A DNA stretch of 64,000 nt from Hippopus hippopus (GCA_946811185.2 OX328100.1:16604999-16668998); one strand, 5' to 3'. Positions 57,301 to 63,967 are shown, counted from the stretch's first letter. Notes: generated by a model from the letters alone, not told the origin. Numbers and translations: made by a program.

Positions 57301-58993
57301 TAAAATATTTTGTATTGTATTGTATTGTAGTCTAAAGTTTTGTAGTTTGGTAAAGATTTAAGGGTTTAAGAAATTCAGATGACGACATTGTATAAAAAAT
57401 GAATTTTAACACATTTTCTGTTTCAGGAGATTTCTTTGGAGCATGGCCTCAGTTATGAAACTGTTCGCTGCTTACTGTATGCATGTAACGGAAATACCAA
57501 AAGAGTTTGTAGTTATATCCAGTATGGTCCTTACTCTTGTTGTAAGTTACTCTTACATTTTTGTAATGCTGTCAGGGTTTTTCCCACCTTTTGTCTCTAT
57601 GGGCCACATGCCCTTGAAGGTTGGAAAGGGGCATATTTAACTACAACATAATTTTAAATTTCTTCAAATTGAAAGGGTTTGCAGAAAATAAATTAAGTGT
57701 GATGCAAAGCATGAAATTTGTCTTTCATAGAGTAGAAAACATAGTGGGAAAAGGAGAAAATGCTGGTTACCAGCATTTTCTCCTTTTCCCACAGTGTTTT
57801 CAAAAGCTTTCTTTCTCAGTCGTTAAAACTTGGGATTGTGTTGTAAGGTGTTAATCTCTCAGTTTAGGAAACTTGCACGTTGCAGAATGCTATTTCTAAC
57901 CTTGAAACTGACAGAAATAGTCTGTGATTTGAGAAGTAATATTCTGTATCAGGACTTAGTTTTCTGGACTGATATATGACACTATATAATGTCCAAATAG
58001 TTATAATAATACATAATAAACAGTCGAATTAGGAGAAATACTTACTTCTAAACAGCTATAACTCAAACTGCATGAAACCAGTTCATCTGTATTCTAAAAA
58101 TAACTCCTACAACAAAGCTGAAGTCAGCTTTTGATGAGTGGAAATAACCTAAGCATGGTTTATTATTTTGTAGAATTTTTAGTGATAAAAGAGGGAAAAA
58201 GAATCTATGGGTTTTTTTGGCCCCAAATGTGGGGTAGGAAACACGTATCTTACAAACAGCAGTTCACAAAAAAAAGCGCAAAAGGACTGACATAGAAATG
58301 GATCTAGAATGGGCACTTCCTGCAGGAAAATGGACTGAGACTTCCAACATTAGATGTGGCTCAGCCCTAAGCTCATATATCTGAACTAATCTAGTCTGAA
58401 CTAATCTAAAATTGTGTTTCAAAAAAGATAAAATTTTGAACATGCCCAAAATATAAACATTTGCAGACAACAATTCAAGTATGGCTGAAATGTCTGGATT
58501 TTTCTATAGGAGGTTAGAAAAAGTTGTGGGGAAAGGAGAAAATGCTGGTTCTCCTGCAGGGTCAGTAAAACTTTGGATTGTGTGGTACAGGGTAAACCTT
58601 TTACTAAAAACCAAAATTCTTCCCAGCATTTTCTCTATTTTGCACATTTTCTGCCCTTTTAAAAACATTACATTGGTTAGCTGAGTGGTAAAGTTTAAGA
58701 CTCATAACCTGGAGGTCCCAGGTTCAAGCCTTATTGGAAGCGCTAGGTTTTTCATCGGATTGTCCTTGGGCATGACACTTGGACAGGAATAATGTTGAAA
58801 TTGGCATACATCACTATTCGATCAATCAGTCAACTATTGCTTAATTTTCTACTTGACAGATCCTCCACCCTGGTCAATTAGAGATGATGAATTGATTGAT
58901 GATCAAAGAAATATTAAGCATCTGATATGTAAATATGGTGCAAAGGATGTGAGAGACAGGCTTCTTTTTCTTGAAGGTCTAGAGTTTACGTAA
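45206..58993 (+). CDS. TERF2IP: RAP1 / TERF2IP telomere-binding shelterin subunit, 10 coding exons
   Basis: RAP1 in animals binds the double-strand telomere protein TRF2, protects chromosome ends from recombination and also acts in the nucleus as a regulator of transcription. Ten exons (45206-45313, 45815-45861, 47236-47340, 49158-49268, 50435-50549, 52234-52363, 52788-53654, 55474-55668, 57427-57541, 58860-58993) have GT/AG borders and matching phases. The product is about 641 aa: BRCT domain ~8-87 (FYMRP, HGGKV, TKYVEDCV motifs), Myb-like domain ~125-190 (YTREEDIAIMSYL, VWKDMEKL, TRYRK), disordered linker ~206-530 rich in S/D/K/E with a basic KRKRK nuclear signal, and RCT domain ~535-641 ending in WSIRDDELIDD and YGAKDVRDRLLFL. 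Domain order and motifs match vertebrate RAP1 as I know it; human is 399 aa, so the linker is longer here. Exon 8 needs a one-base frame change to join the linker to the RCT domain. Start chosen as the first ATG before the BRCT, 63 bp after the end of a TATA box. Confidence 0.9.
45815..45861 (+). CDS. TERF2IP: RAP1 exon 2 (BRCT glycine turn)
   Basis: A 47-nt exon between tttgtttgtttcag and gtgagt. It encodes QHGGKVTSSLTPNCI plus two bases of a lysine codon. The HGG-K/T-V turn is the typical BRCT glycine motif and lines up with HGGGTV of human RAP1. Confidence 0.88.
46036..46247 (-). mobile_element. SINE with tRNA-Met-like head, in RAP1 intron 2
   Basis: The complement reads GGCCTGGTAGCTCAGTGGTA then AAGCGTATCTGACTCATGAC and GGTTGCGGGTTCAATACCCG, which gives clear A and B boxes and a CAT anticodon position. 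The body to the left matches 25,840-26,036. Acceptor-stem pairing is imperfect, so this is a SINE head and not a tRNA gene. Confidence 0.8.
46682..46855 (+). mobile_element. Family-A MITE in RAP1 intron 2, right side shortened
   Basis: Forward; TTAACCCTTTATCATACACT to ATAAATCTAGATTAA. Confidence 0.85.
46852..47063 (+). mobile_element. Family-A MITE, shares TTAA
   Basis: Forward; TTAACTCTTTCTCACACAAA to TTTGTAATAAAGGGTTAA, ending about 170 bp before RAP1 exon 3. Confidence 0.9.
47236..47340 (+). CDS. TERF2IP: RAP1 exon 3 (BRCT C-terminal half)
   Basis: Preceded by ttttccctctcag and followed by gtttgt. It encodes LAEKGSVVSDKDYLSTKYV then EDCVKEMKLLDMDKYR. The DYLSTKYVEDCV helix corresponds to DFISTQYILDCV in vertebrate RAP1, ending the BRCT domain. 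Enters phase 2 and leaves phase 2. Confidence 0.92.
47462..47635. repeat. Foldback family H, in RAP1 intron 3
   Basis: CCTGATTGGCTAAATCAAAA and GGTTTAGCCAATCAAAATGT around the centre; CACCAACAGTTAAGAAGATT on the left and GAAGAATGGTGGGTAAATAC on the right. Confidence 0.8.
47925..48010. repeat. Family-C hairpin repeat
   Basis: GACAGCATAGATTCAAGATC, AGAAGGCATGTTTTATGCAG and TCTTGTCTTGATTTACAC. Confidence 0.55.
48111..48361 (-). mobile_element. Family-A MITE with small insertion
   Basis: Reverse; TTAACTCTATACCATACAGA to CATTCAGTAAAGGGTTAA; about 30 extra bases before the core. Confidence 0.86.
48405..48490. repeat. Family-C hairpin repeat, reduced
   Basis: CACAGTGTAAATCAACTCAA, AATCAAGATTAGACTGCAAA and GATCTTTGATCAACACTGTC. 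Confidence 0.55.
48715..49110 (+). mobile_element. Family-B MITE interrupted by a tRNA-headed SINE piece
   Basis: The left half (ATGAGCCTTGCACAGGCAAA to about 48,870) and the right half (CAGGTCAGCCTGCACGGACT to GAGCATGGGTCATAT) are separated by tRNA-like sequence at 48,911-48,985. Lies in RAP1 intron 3, shortly before exon 4. Confidence 0.65.
48911..48985 (+). mobile_element. tRNA-like SINE head
   Basis: TCTTTAGCTCAGTGGTTATG (A box) and CTAGGTTGGAATCCTGCCCG (B box) about 35 bp apart. It has no clean acceptor stem and sits within a family-B MITE. Confidence 0.6.
49158..49268 (+). CDS. TERF2IP: RAP1 exon 4 (BRCT-Myb linker)
   Basis: Acceptor ttatttcag, donor ggtaaac. It encodes a linker with IKPGTVAPADDDESVVSD and an acidic stretch ending KGQTRELKG. 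It joins the BRCT and Myb-like domains in frame. A family-A MITE starts about 26 bp after the donor. Confidence 0.85.
49295..49513 (+). mobile_element. Family-A MITE, matched core change
   Basis: Forward; TTAACCGTGTACAACACAAT. Core arms TTGTGAGAAAAGGAGAAAAT and ATTTTCTCCTTTTCTCACAA carry the same matched pair as the 23.4-kb copy. Right end GGTAAAGGGTTCAA. Confidence 0.9.
49533..49761 (-). mobile_element. Family-A MITE, complete
   Basis: Reverse; TTAAGTCTTTACCAAACAAC to TGTGGTAAAGGGTTAA; core arms ATATTGTGGGAAAAGGGGAA / TTTCCCACAATAT keep a matched C/A end. Confidence 0.93.
49870..49955. repeat. Family-C hairpin repeat, reduced
   Basis: CACATCAAGATCCAAGATCA, AACAATGTGTTC and GCCTGATCTTAATCTACACT. 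Confidence 0.5.
49988..50061 (-). mobile_element. Family-A MITE, core deleted
   Basis: ACTCATTACCAAACAATTAA joined to AGGCTTCTTTCTAAGGGACA and TTTGGTAAAGGGTAA: only the two ends remain. Confidence 0.78.
50155..50424 (+). mobile_element. Family-B MITE ending 10 bp before RAP1 exon 5
   Basis: AACAAAAGGGGGCTCAATGC to CCCTTTTCACAGAGCATGAC. Only AATATTTTTGTAG separates its right end from the exon 5 acceptor. Confidence 0.8.
50435..50549 (+). CDS. TERF2IP: RAP1 exon 5 (Myb-like domain, first helices)
   Basis: Acceptor atttttgtag, donor gtaaga. Encodes RTKYTREEDIAIMSYLITEN and then MYSDASGLKVWKDMEKLK. The T-x-EED-x-AI and VWKDMEK segments correspond to FTDADDVAILTYV and LWKAMEK of human RAP1. The acceptor lies about 10 bp after the end of a family-B MITE. 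Confidence 0.92.
50564..50765 (+). mobile_element. Family-A MITE, starts 15 bp after RAP1 exon 5
   Basis: Forward; TTAACTCCTTACCATACAAT, good left core, right end eroded at TTTGTCTATTTTACTGAG. Confidence 0.85.
50886..51092 (+). mobile_element. Family-A MITE, core centre deleted
   Basis: TCAACCCTTTACCACACAAT; AGGAGAAAATGCTGCATTTT shows loss of the 10 central bases GGTAACCAGC. Confidence 0.85.
51123..51347 (-). mobile_element. Family-A MITE, complete
   Basis: Reverse; TTAACTCTTTTCCAGAAGGC to TGTGGTAAAGGGTTAA; central GGTTTCCAGC. Confidence 0.93.
51344..51458 (-). mobile_element. Family-A MITE, left half, shares TTAA
   Basis: TTAATTTAGACTTGTTCAAA, GCACATTTGCAGATGAGAAA, GAAAGCATGATAGGAAAAGG, then broken. 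Confidence 0.78.
51460..52233. other. RAP1 intron 5, part without recognised repeats
   Basis: Non-coding; contains a GAGTGTATTGAGTGAATAG stretch and no MITE. Ends at the exon 6 acceptor. Confidence 0.5.
52234..52363 (+). CDS. TERF2IP: RAP1 exon 6 (Myb-like domain, recognition helix)
   Basis: Acceptor tatgttccag, donor caggtcaac. Encodes VTSHTAMSMNTRYRKIILPN then IHKYAVDIDKNWISKLTGVI and VPP. TSHTAMSMNTRYRK matches the RAP1 third Myb helix (QHSWQSLKDRYLK). Leaves in phase 1. Confidence 0.9.
52403..52561 (-). mobile_element. Family-A MITE 40 bp after RAP1 exon 6
   Basis: TTTACTCTTTACTAGATGTC to GTTTGGTTAAGAGTTAA; core arms ACACTGTGGGAAAAGG / CCTTTTCCCACGGTGT nearly matched; left inner part deleted. 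Confidence 0.88.
52788..53654 (+). CDS. TERF2IP: RAP1 exon 7 (long disordered linker, nuclear signals)
   Basis: An 867-nt exon, open throughout, from atatttcag to the donor gtgagt. The product is low-complexity and rich in Ser, Asp, Lys and Glu, starting DVEDLFQTKKTQSEG. Basic clusters SKRQKK, KPKKKLYK and GKRKRKTDH look like nuclear localisation signals. There is no globular domain. The equivalent region in vertebrate RAP1 is also acidic and disordered but shorter. A family-B MITE begins about ten bases after the donor. Confidence 0.88.
53664..53880 (-). mobile_element. Family-B MITE starting 10 bp after RAP1 exon 7
   Basis: GAGCCATGCTCTGCAAAAAG to CACAGAGATGCATTAAATGC. It is in reverse orientation, and the exon 7 donor GTGAGTATAG abuts it. 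Confidence 0.8.
54025..54222 (+). mobile_element. Family-A MITE, ends eroded
   Basis: TTAACAATCCTATGACCCTG to TGTCATCTAGTAAAGAGGTG, in RAP1 intron 7. Confidence 0.8.
54251..54478 (+). mobile_element. Family-A MITE, complete
   Basis: TTAACCCTTTACCAAACAAT to TGTTTGGGAAAGGGTTAA, RAP1 intron 7. Confidence 0.93.
54532..54758 (-). mobile_element. Family-A MITE
   Basis: TTAGTTCTTTACCACACAAT to CTGTGTGAAAAAGGTTAA, RAP1 intron 7. Confidence 0.9.
54950..55168 (+). mobile_element. Family-A MITE, diverged
   Basis: CATTTACTAAATGATCCTGA, GTGTGAGAAAAGGAGAAAAT, GTCATCTAATAAAAAGCTGA. Confidence 0.78.
55194..55459 (+). mobile_element. Family-B MITE ending 14 bp before RAP1 exon 8
   Basis: GAGCCATGCTCTGGCAAAAG to CCACAAAGCATGGCTCAT, both ends present. 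The acceptor TTTTTATACATAAG follows at once. Opposite in orientation to the copy at the other end of the same intron. Confidence 0.85.
55474..55668 (+). CDS. TERF2IP: RAP1 exon 8 (linker end and first RCT helix), with frame break
   Basis: Acceptor tatacataag, donor aacaggtcagc. The incoming frame (phase 1 from exon 7) reads DGPVIEFYASEPKTSTPKRN and an acidic TETDSDEECRN, then stops at 55,611-55,613. The frame one base later reads FVTELYKYVHVVEAAGRLIL and LIKEQ, which matches the first RCT helix of RAP1 and leaves in phase 0 as exon 9 requires. So one base must be skipped somewhere around 55,560-55,600. An alternative donor at 55,593 (aaggtttgt) keeps phase 0 without a frame change but loses this helix. 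Confidence 0.7.
55669..56640. other. RAP1 intron 8, part without recognised repeats
   Basis: Contains short repeats of TATAATTCACCGATGAATAT near 55,745-55,800 and inverted GATCGAAATTTCTTTC / GAAAGAAATTTCAATC near 56,058 and 56,158. No coding sequence seen. Confidence 0.5.
56645..56752. repeat. Family-C hairpin repeat
   Basis: AGCAAAGCAGACAGTATAGA, AGATCAAACTGCACATTTGT, GCAGTCTGATCTTAATTTAT and GGCTGCAAAAGCAGCTAGAG. Confidence 0.72.
56755..56955 (+). mobile_element. Family-A MITE, core right arm deleted
   Basis: CTTTTTACTAAACAATCCCA to ATCGGGGTAAAGAGTTA, RAP1 intron 8. Confidence 0.8.
56990..57329 (+). mobile_element. 3' end of a non-LTR retrotransposon
   Basis: Ends in CAATAAAATATTTTGTATTG and a short ATTGT repeat, preceded by AGGGCCTTTTA: a LINE-style tail with an AATAAA signal at 57,299-57,304. 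No reverse transcriptase reading frame remains. Clade not determined. Confidence 0.45.
57330..57366 (+). mobile_element. Family-A MITE, right fragment
   Basis: GTCTAAAGTTTTGTAGTTTG and GTAAAGATTTAAGG follow directly on the LINE tail. Confidence 0.6.
57427..57541 (+). CDS. TERF2IP: RAP1 exon 9 (RCT domain middle)
   Basis: Acceptor ctgtttcag, donor tgtaagt. Encodes EISLEHGLSYETVRCLLYAC and then NGNTKRVCSYIQYGPYSC. It aligns with the human segment FNLDLSTVTQAFLKNSGELE and what follows, the helical TRF2-binding RCT fold. Enters phase 0, leaves phase 1. Confidence 0.87.
57640..57854 (-). mobile_element. Family-A MITE in RAP1 intron 9
   Basis: Reverse; TTTCTTCAAATTGAAAGGGT, core nearly perfect (CATAGTGGG / CCCACAGTG), TTGTAAGGTGTTAA. 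Confidence 0.88.
58415..58597 (-). mobile_element. Family-A MITE, core right arm deleted
   Basis: ACATTTGCAGACAACAATTC, GAAAATGCTGGTTCTCCTGC, TGTGTGGTACAGGGTAAA. Confidence 0.8.
58676..58815 (+). mobile_element. tRNA-headed SINE just before RAP1 exon 10
   Basis: TTAGCTGAGTGGTAAAGTTT, GACTCATAACCTGGAGGTCC and CAGGTTCAAGCC form the head; the body GCTAGGTTTTTCATCGGATT, TTGTCCTTGGGCATGACACT follows. Same family as 28,522-28,747. Ends about 45 bp before the exon. Confidence 0.72.
58860..58993 (+). CDS. TERF2IP: RAP1 exon 10 (RCT C-terminus and stop)
   Basis: Acceptor ctacttgacag. Encodes PPPWSIRDDELIDDQRNIKH, then LICKYGAKDVRDRLLFLEGL and EFT, stop TAA at 58,991. WSIRDDELI and KYGAKDVRDRLLFL correspond to WSRQDDIDL and KFGAQNVARRIEFRK at the human C-terminus. 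This is the exon that fixes the identity of the gene. Confidence 0.93.
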
Positions 58994-59027
58994 TCATGAT
59001 GGCTCCGTCTCTTGTGATACTTTTAAT

Positions 59028-59305
59028 TTAACTCTTTACCAAACTACAAAATTTAAAACTTGCCCAAATTGAAAGCATTAATTTGCAGACAACAAAATAA
59101 ATGTGATACAAAAATTGAAATGTGTGTTTGGAACAGTTGAAAACATTGTGGGAAAAGGAAAATACTCAAAAGGCTGGTTATTTTCTCCCTTTTCCACAAT
59201 TTTTTCTACCTTTTCAGTGACATTTCCATGTTTTCTGTAACATTTAAATTATGGTAATTTGTCTTTATTTGTACAAGGCTGGAGTTTAATGACTTGTAAA
59301 GGTTT
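59028..59305 (-). mobile_element. Family-A MITE, chimeric, after the RAP1 stop
   Basis: The left side is a reverse-type arm (TTAACTCTTTACCAAACTAC, TTTGCAGACAACAAAATAAA); the right side after the core (TTCTACCTTTTCAGTGACAT, TTTGTCTTTATTTGTACAAG) is of the forward type. Arm exchange through the palindrome would explain it. Confidence 0.75.
59096..59101 (+). promoter_or_regulatory. Candidate RAP1 polyadenylation signal inside a MITE
   Basis: AATAAA about 100 bp after the RAP1 stop, the nearest such hexamer downstream. It lies inside a family-A MITE. Use as the real signal is inference. Confidence 0.35.
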
Positions 59306-59307
59306 AG

Positions 59308-59530
59308 GTCCTTACCAGTAGGCTAAATTACCAAAGACTTGTGAACATTGGAAGCATTTGCAGACAAAACATCAAAAAATGTGGCTAAAATACTGGGATT
59401 TGCTTATCGATTGCAGGAAAATGTTGTGGGTAAAAAAGAAAACACTGGTCACCAACATTTTCTTTTTTTCAACAATGGTTTTAAAGGGCTTCTTCCTCAA
59501 GGTTATTAAAACCTGTGATTGGTAATGGTA
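59308..59530 (-). mobile_element. Family-A MITE, diverged
   Basis: AGGTCCTTACCAGTAGGCTA, GGAAGCATTTGCAGACAAAA, GGCTTCTTCCTCAAGGTTAT. Confidence 0.78.
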
Positions 59531-59646
59531 GCCAATTGCCCTCTAGAGCAAAGTGTCATTTATCTTTCAGCAGACAGGTTTGAAAAACATTGAAGAAAAT
59601 TAACGTTATTAAGCATTTTTTTGCCACAGTATTGTCATATGCACTT

Positions 59647-59859
59647 TTACTCTTTACGAAACAAAATATTTTTGACTCTCCCAAACCCACAGCATTTGGA
59701 AACAATAAATTAAATGTTGTGGAGTCATTTGAAATTGTCTTTGAAAGAGTAGAAAACATTTTGAGAAAAAGGGGAAAAAGTTGGTTTCCAAACAAGCAAT
59801 TAAAAAAGCAATCTATCTCAAGGACATTAAAACTCAGGATTGCATGATTGAAGGGTTAA
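59647..59859 (-). mobile_element. Family-A MITE, core right arm missing
   Basis: TTTTACTCTTTACGAAACAA to TGCATGATTGAAGGGTTAA. Confidence 0.82.
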
Positions 59860-60429
59860 ACATTAGTTACATTGATTATTCATATTTTATAAGGATGTTT
59901 TGGTAAATTAATCACATACTCATGTCAGGAGGTAAGGATTGATGTAGATTTCATTATTTTTAGCTTGGCTGTTTTCCAAGAAAACATCAAAGTATTGCTG
60001 TATCCCTGGCATTGTGGAAAACTTTGACATTTTATAATATCTTTTTAAATACTGAAGATATTTACTTTCGAACCTGTAGAAGATGCTCACTATTAAAAGG
60101 GGAATCCATAACAAGGGCCGGTAACCATCAAAGTATTTTTGACAGTTATGCCCCTTTTTCGACCTGGAATTTTCACTGAAAATCAAGCATCTGCAGCCGA
60201 GTGTTAGCACCTGTGTGTGGTGCTCTTGCTGTAAACTTTCTTGACTTGTGGTAAACTGACACTCAACTTTGCCTTGAAAGACATTGAATGAATAAAATGG
60301 TGTAAAAGAAAAAAACTGATGAATAAAACTTCTGAACTGTTTACCTTTTCTTTGTTTAAAATGTTTGTTGTCATTTGTAACGTTGCACAAGGGCAATGTA
60401 TATGGTTTTTCATTATTTAAATCATAACA

Positions 60430-60645
60430 GAGCAGCAGAGCAACTGTCCATTCCTAATTTCATTTACCAGTATGTACTTTGTACAGCATTCAGATTCTTT
60501 TCATGCCACTGGCTGCTTTCCCACAAAATATCAAAATATTGTTAAGCTGTATGTGAGAAAAATGAATCCTGCAACAACTGTTATCAATCAAGTCCTATAC
60601 TAGCTAGTTTAAGCTTGGATTCAAAGGCAGTACCCCAAGATTACT
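60430..60645 (-). mobile_element. SINE family J, degenerate
   Basis: AGAGCAACTGTCCATTCCTA, TTTCATGCCACTGGCTGCTT, AAAATGAATCCTGCAACAAC, then a poor tRNA-like part (CTTGGATTCAAAGGCAGTAC). Confidence 0.55.
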
Positions 60646-60690
60646 AGCCCTGTACATTACCGACCTACAGGGCTTGTGTACATGTTTAAA

Positions 60691-62329
60691 CAAGAGGGCC
60701 ATGATGGCCCTGAAGTCGCTCACCTGAGCCTTTTGATCAAACATGACCCATTTCCAATCTCTTTAGAGATATTAAGACAAACACTCTGACAAACAATCAT
60801 TAGTATTTGGCTTATAAATATGGCCTCTAGAGTGCACACAAGCTTTTTCTAGAATTTGTCTCAGCAGCCTACTTGACATGTAGAAATTATCCAGACATAC
60901 ATTCCGACAAACTTTCATGAGTATTTGAGAGAAAATGTGGCCTGTAGGGTGTGTAAAAGGTTTTTCCGAGATTTGACCTAGTGACCTAGTTTTTTATCCA
61001 ACATGACCCATATTCATGCTAATCTAAGATATTATCAAGACAAACATACAAAGCAAATTTCAAGATTATTGAACTGAAAATGTGGCCTCTAGAGCATACT
61101 CACAGTTTTTCAAGGATGTCACTTGGTGACCTAGTTTTTATTCCACGTGACCCATTTTCAAAATCATGCAAGATATCATCAAGACAAACATTCTAACAAA
61201 AGTTTAAAGAATATTGGACTGTAATTATAGTACAAAAGGTTTTTCCGAGATTGGACCTTGTGACCTAGTTTTTTATCCAACATGACTCATTTTCATACTA
61301 GAGTAAGAAATTATCAAGACAAATGTTCTGACCGAATTTTAAGATTATTGGGCTGAAACTGTGGCCTCTAGAGCTTACATAAGGTTTTTCTAAGATTTGA
61401 CCTGGTGACCTAGTTTTTGACCTGACATGACCCATTTTCAAACTCATCCAAGCTATCATCATGACAAACATTCTGACCAACTTTACAGAGCATTGGACTG
61501 AAAATGCGGCTTCTGGAGCATACACAAGGTTTTTCAAAGATTTGACCTAGTGCCCTAGTTTTTGACCCCACATGGCCCACTTTCGAACTTGTCTGCGATA
61601 TTATCAAGACAAACATTCTGACCAAATTTCAAGAGTATTGGACAAAACGTGGCTTCTGGAGCATACACAAGGTTTTTTTAAGATTTGACCCAGTGACCTA
61701 GTTTTTGACCCAATATGGCCCGTTTTCAAATTTGTCAGAGATACCATCAAGACAAACATTCTGACCAACTTTCAAGAGTTTTGGACTGAAAATGTGGCCT
61801 CTAGAGCGTACACAAGGTTTTTCTAAGATTTGACCTGGTGACCTAGTTTTTTACCCGACATGGCCCATTTTCGAACTCGTCCAAGTTATCATCAAGACAA
61901 ACATTCTGACCAACTTTCAGGAGTATTGGACAGAAAATGTGGCCTCTAGAGCGTACACAAGGTTTTTCTAAGATTTGACCTAGTGACCTAGTTTTTGACC
62001 CGACATGACCCATTTTCCAACTCATCCGAGATATCATCAAGGCAAACATTCTGACCAAGTTTCATGAAAATCAGACTGAGAATGTGGCCTCTAGAGCGTA
62101 CACAAGGTTTTTCTAAGAATTGACCTAGTGACCTAGTTTTTGACCCGACATGACCCATTTTTGAACTCATCCGAGATATCATCAAGACAAACATTCTGAC
62201 CAAGTTTCACAAGTATCGGACTGAAAATGTGGCCTCTAGAGTGTACACAAGGTAAAAGTTGATGACGCACGACGTACACAGCAAGATCACAATAGCTCAC
62301 CATGAGCACTTCGTGCTCAGGCGAGCTAA
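60691..62329. mobile_element. Terminal-hairpin element with 145-bp tandem array
   Basis: Starts CAAGAGGGCCATGATGGCCC (hairpin), then CGCTCACCTGAG (60,717-60,728). Ends in hairpin GAGCACTTCGTGCTC and CTCAGGCGAGC (62,316-62,326) followed by TAA. The two terminal repeats pair with one mismatch. Class inferred as Helentron-like non-autonomous. Confidence 0.68.
60740..62260. repeat. ~145-bp tandem array, about ten units
   Basis: Each unit contains GACCTAGTTTTTGACC, ATCATCAAGACAAACATTCT and ATGTGGCCTCTAGAG. Minus-strand frames beginning MVRMF near 62,058 and 62,203 are 145 bp apart and are by-products of the array. Units on the right are more alike than those on the left. Confidence 0.92.
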
Positions 62330-62408
62330 AAAAAACTATTGTGTCTACCACAATCTGTTGTGAACTTTTACACCACTCTTAGAGCACAAATATGACTTCT
62401 TATGCACC

Positions 62409-62492
62409 TGCAGTAAGCTGCTTCTGAAAACATTATGGGAAAAGGATCAATTGTTTGGAATCAGCAATTGCTCCATTTTCCACATTTCTAGT
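62409..62492 (+). mobile_element. Possible family-A MITE core fragment
   Basis: GCTTCTGAAAACATTATGGG and AAAAGGATCAATTG, then CAATTGCTCCATTTTCCACA: a palindromic core with a changed centre. Confidence 0.5.
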
Positions 62493-63432
62493 TCGGCTGT
62501 TTTGGAAGAAAACGTCCAGGTAGCCCTGGTGTCATCTGTATTGTCATCTTGCAAAATTTTTACATGATTTAAAAACTTTGACATTTTGTAATATCTCTGT
62601 CATTACTGAGGATATTTACTTCAAACTTGGACAAGTTGTTCACTTTCAACAGCGAAACAAAAACAACAGGGGCAGGTAACCATCAAATTCTTTTTGACAT
62701 AGTTATGCCCCTTTTTTGACTGTTTTCACTGAAAATCAAGCAACTGCAACCGAGCATTGGCAACCGCATGTGGTGCTCTTGATTTACCATACAATTTGTA
62801 AGACCTTGTACCAAAGTGCTCTTTCTTGATTGTATGACATGTAAGGTTTGAGAGGTGTCTAATGACCACTGTTGAGGTCACAGGTAAAATATGATGTTTT
62901 ACGCCACTCCAGTCAGCAACTTTTGAAAACATAGCATGAAATAGAGCATTTCCTTTGAATGAGCAACCCTAAAAATCAATTTTCATATCCTTCATGTGAT
63001 TTGTAATTGTTTTGGTTTGGCCTAAAGAAGCCTGTATGGTAATATGTAAATAATATCCAGGCCACAGTTTTGATAAAGTAGCCTAGCCAATCAGCGTTTT
63101 TTTGTAACTGTACATATGACACTTTGTCATTCCATTGATGTGCATTTTGAGTGATTGTTTATTATTTTTCTAATTGCAGATTATGAGGGGGGTCTTTACT
63201 ACATGTATTTCTCAAATGGCGGGCTCAACATACTCGTATTACCACTGGGCAACTCTCTACTTTAGAGATTGTGTAAAAAAAAAATCAAAAAACAAAAGTA
63301 CAAATTATACAGACTTATTTTTTATTTTATAACAGGTTATTTTTCTCAATTTTCCACTACAACAGCAATAGTGAATATCAGACAATAGAATTCAAAAATA
63401 ACCCCTAATATGCAACTTTCCAACACCTAGCA

Positions 63433-63501
63433 TTTTGCTCTGTACAAAACAACAGAATTTTAACCTATTCCAAATAGAAAGCATTTGCAGTCAATAAATT
63501 A
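63433..63501 (-). mobile_element. Family-A MITE, left fragment
   Basis: CTCTGTACAAAACAACAGAA, AGAAAGCATTTGCAGTCAAT; meets the next copy at TTA. Confidence 0.7.
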
Positions 63502-63731
63502 GCCCTTTACCTCATAATCCAAAGGTTTTAATAACAAACCTTGATGAAGAAAGCTTCTGAAAACATTGTGGGAAAAGGAGAAAATGCTGGTAACCAGCAT
63601 TTTCTCCTTTTCTCACAATGTTTTCTGCTTTTCAAAAGATAAATTTCAATTCTAGAGATGCATTATATTGTCATCTGCAAAGGCTTTCGATTTCGAAAAG
63701 TCTTACAGTTTGTCAACTTTTAAAGGATTAA
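63498..63731 (+). mobile_element. Family-A MITE, near complete
   Basis: Forward; ATTAGCCCTTTACCTCATAA to CAACTTTTAAAGGATTAA; core with a single arm mismatch (GTGGG / CTCAC). Confidence 0.9.
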
Positions 63732-63751
63732 ATGTAGCTTAAGAGATGATT

Positions 63752-63868
63752 ATTGTAGTTAAGATCGTAGAAAAAAAATGTTGGAGAAGGATAAAATGCT
63801 ATAATTCCTCCTTTTCCCACAATTTTTTTCAAAAGCCTTCTACATGGGATAATTTGATACAAGATTAA
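63752..63868 (-). mobile_element. Family-A MITE, right part
   Basis: AAAAATGTTGGAGAAGGATA, CCTCCTTTTCCCACAATTTT, AAAAGCCTTCTACATGGGAT, ATACAAGATTAAC. Confidence 0.75.
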
Positions 63869-63967
63869 CAAAAAAACCCATATATGCAATTTTTTGACTA
63901 CTTTTTCCCTGTTTCACCCCCTGCACAAGACTCTTTTGCCTTATTACAGTTAAAAGCACCCACATGA

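Noticed and set aside
59920..60396. 158-codon minus-strand frame
   Set aside because: Low-complexity, Phe- and Lys-rich translation of AT-rich DNA, no splice-flanked structure or recognisable motif. Kept out for lack of support, although it is one of the longest frames.
61298..62351. Series of 70-80 codon minus-strand frames starting MVRMF
   Set aside because: Spaced exactly by the 145-bp tandem unit inside a terminal-hairpin element.
865..63735. A peptide like ENIVGKGENAGNQHFLLFPQ recurring in many small frames across the window
   Set aside because: It is the translation of the palindromic core of the family-A MITE (about 66 bp without stops in one frame on each strand). The frames end at random in the element arms, so it is not a protein family.
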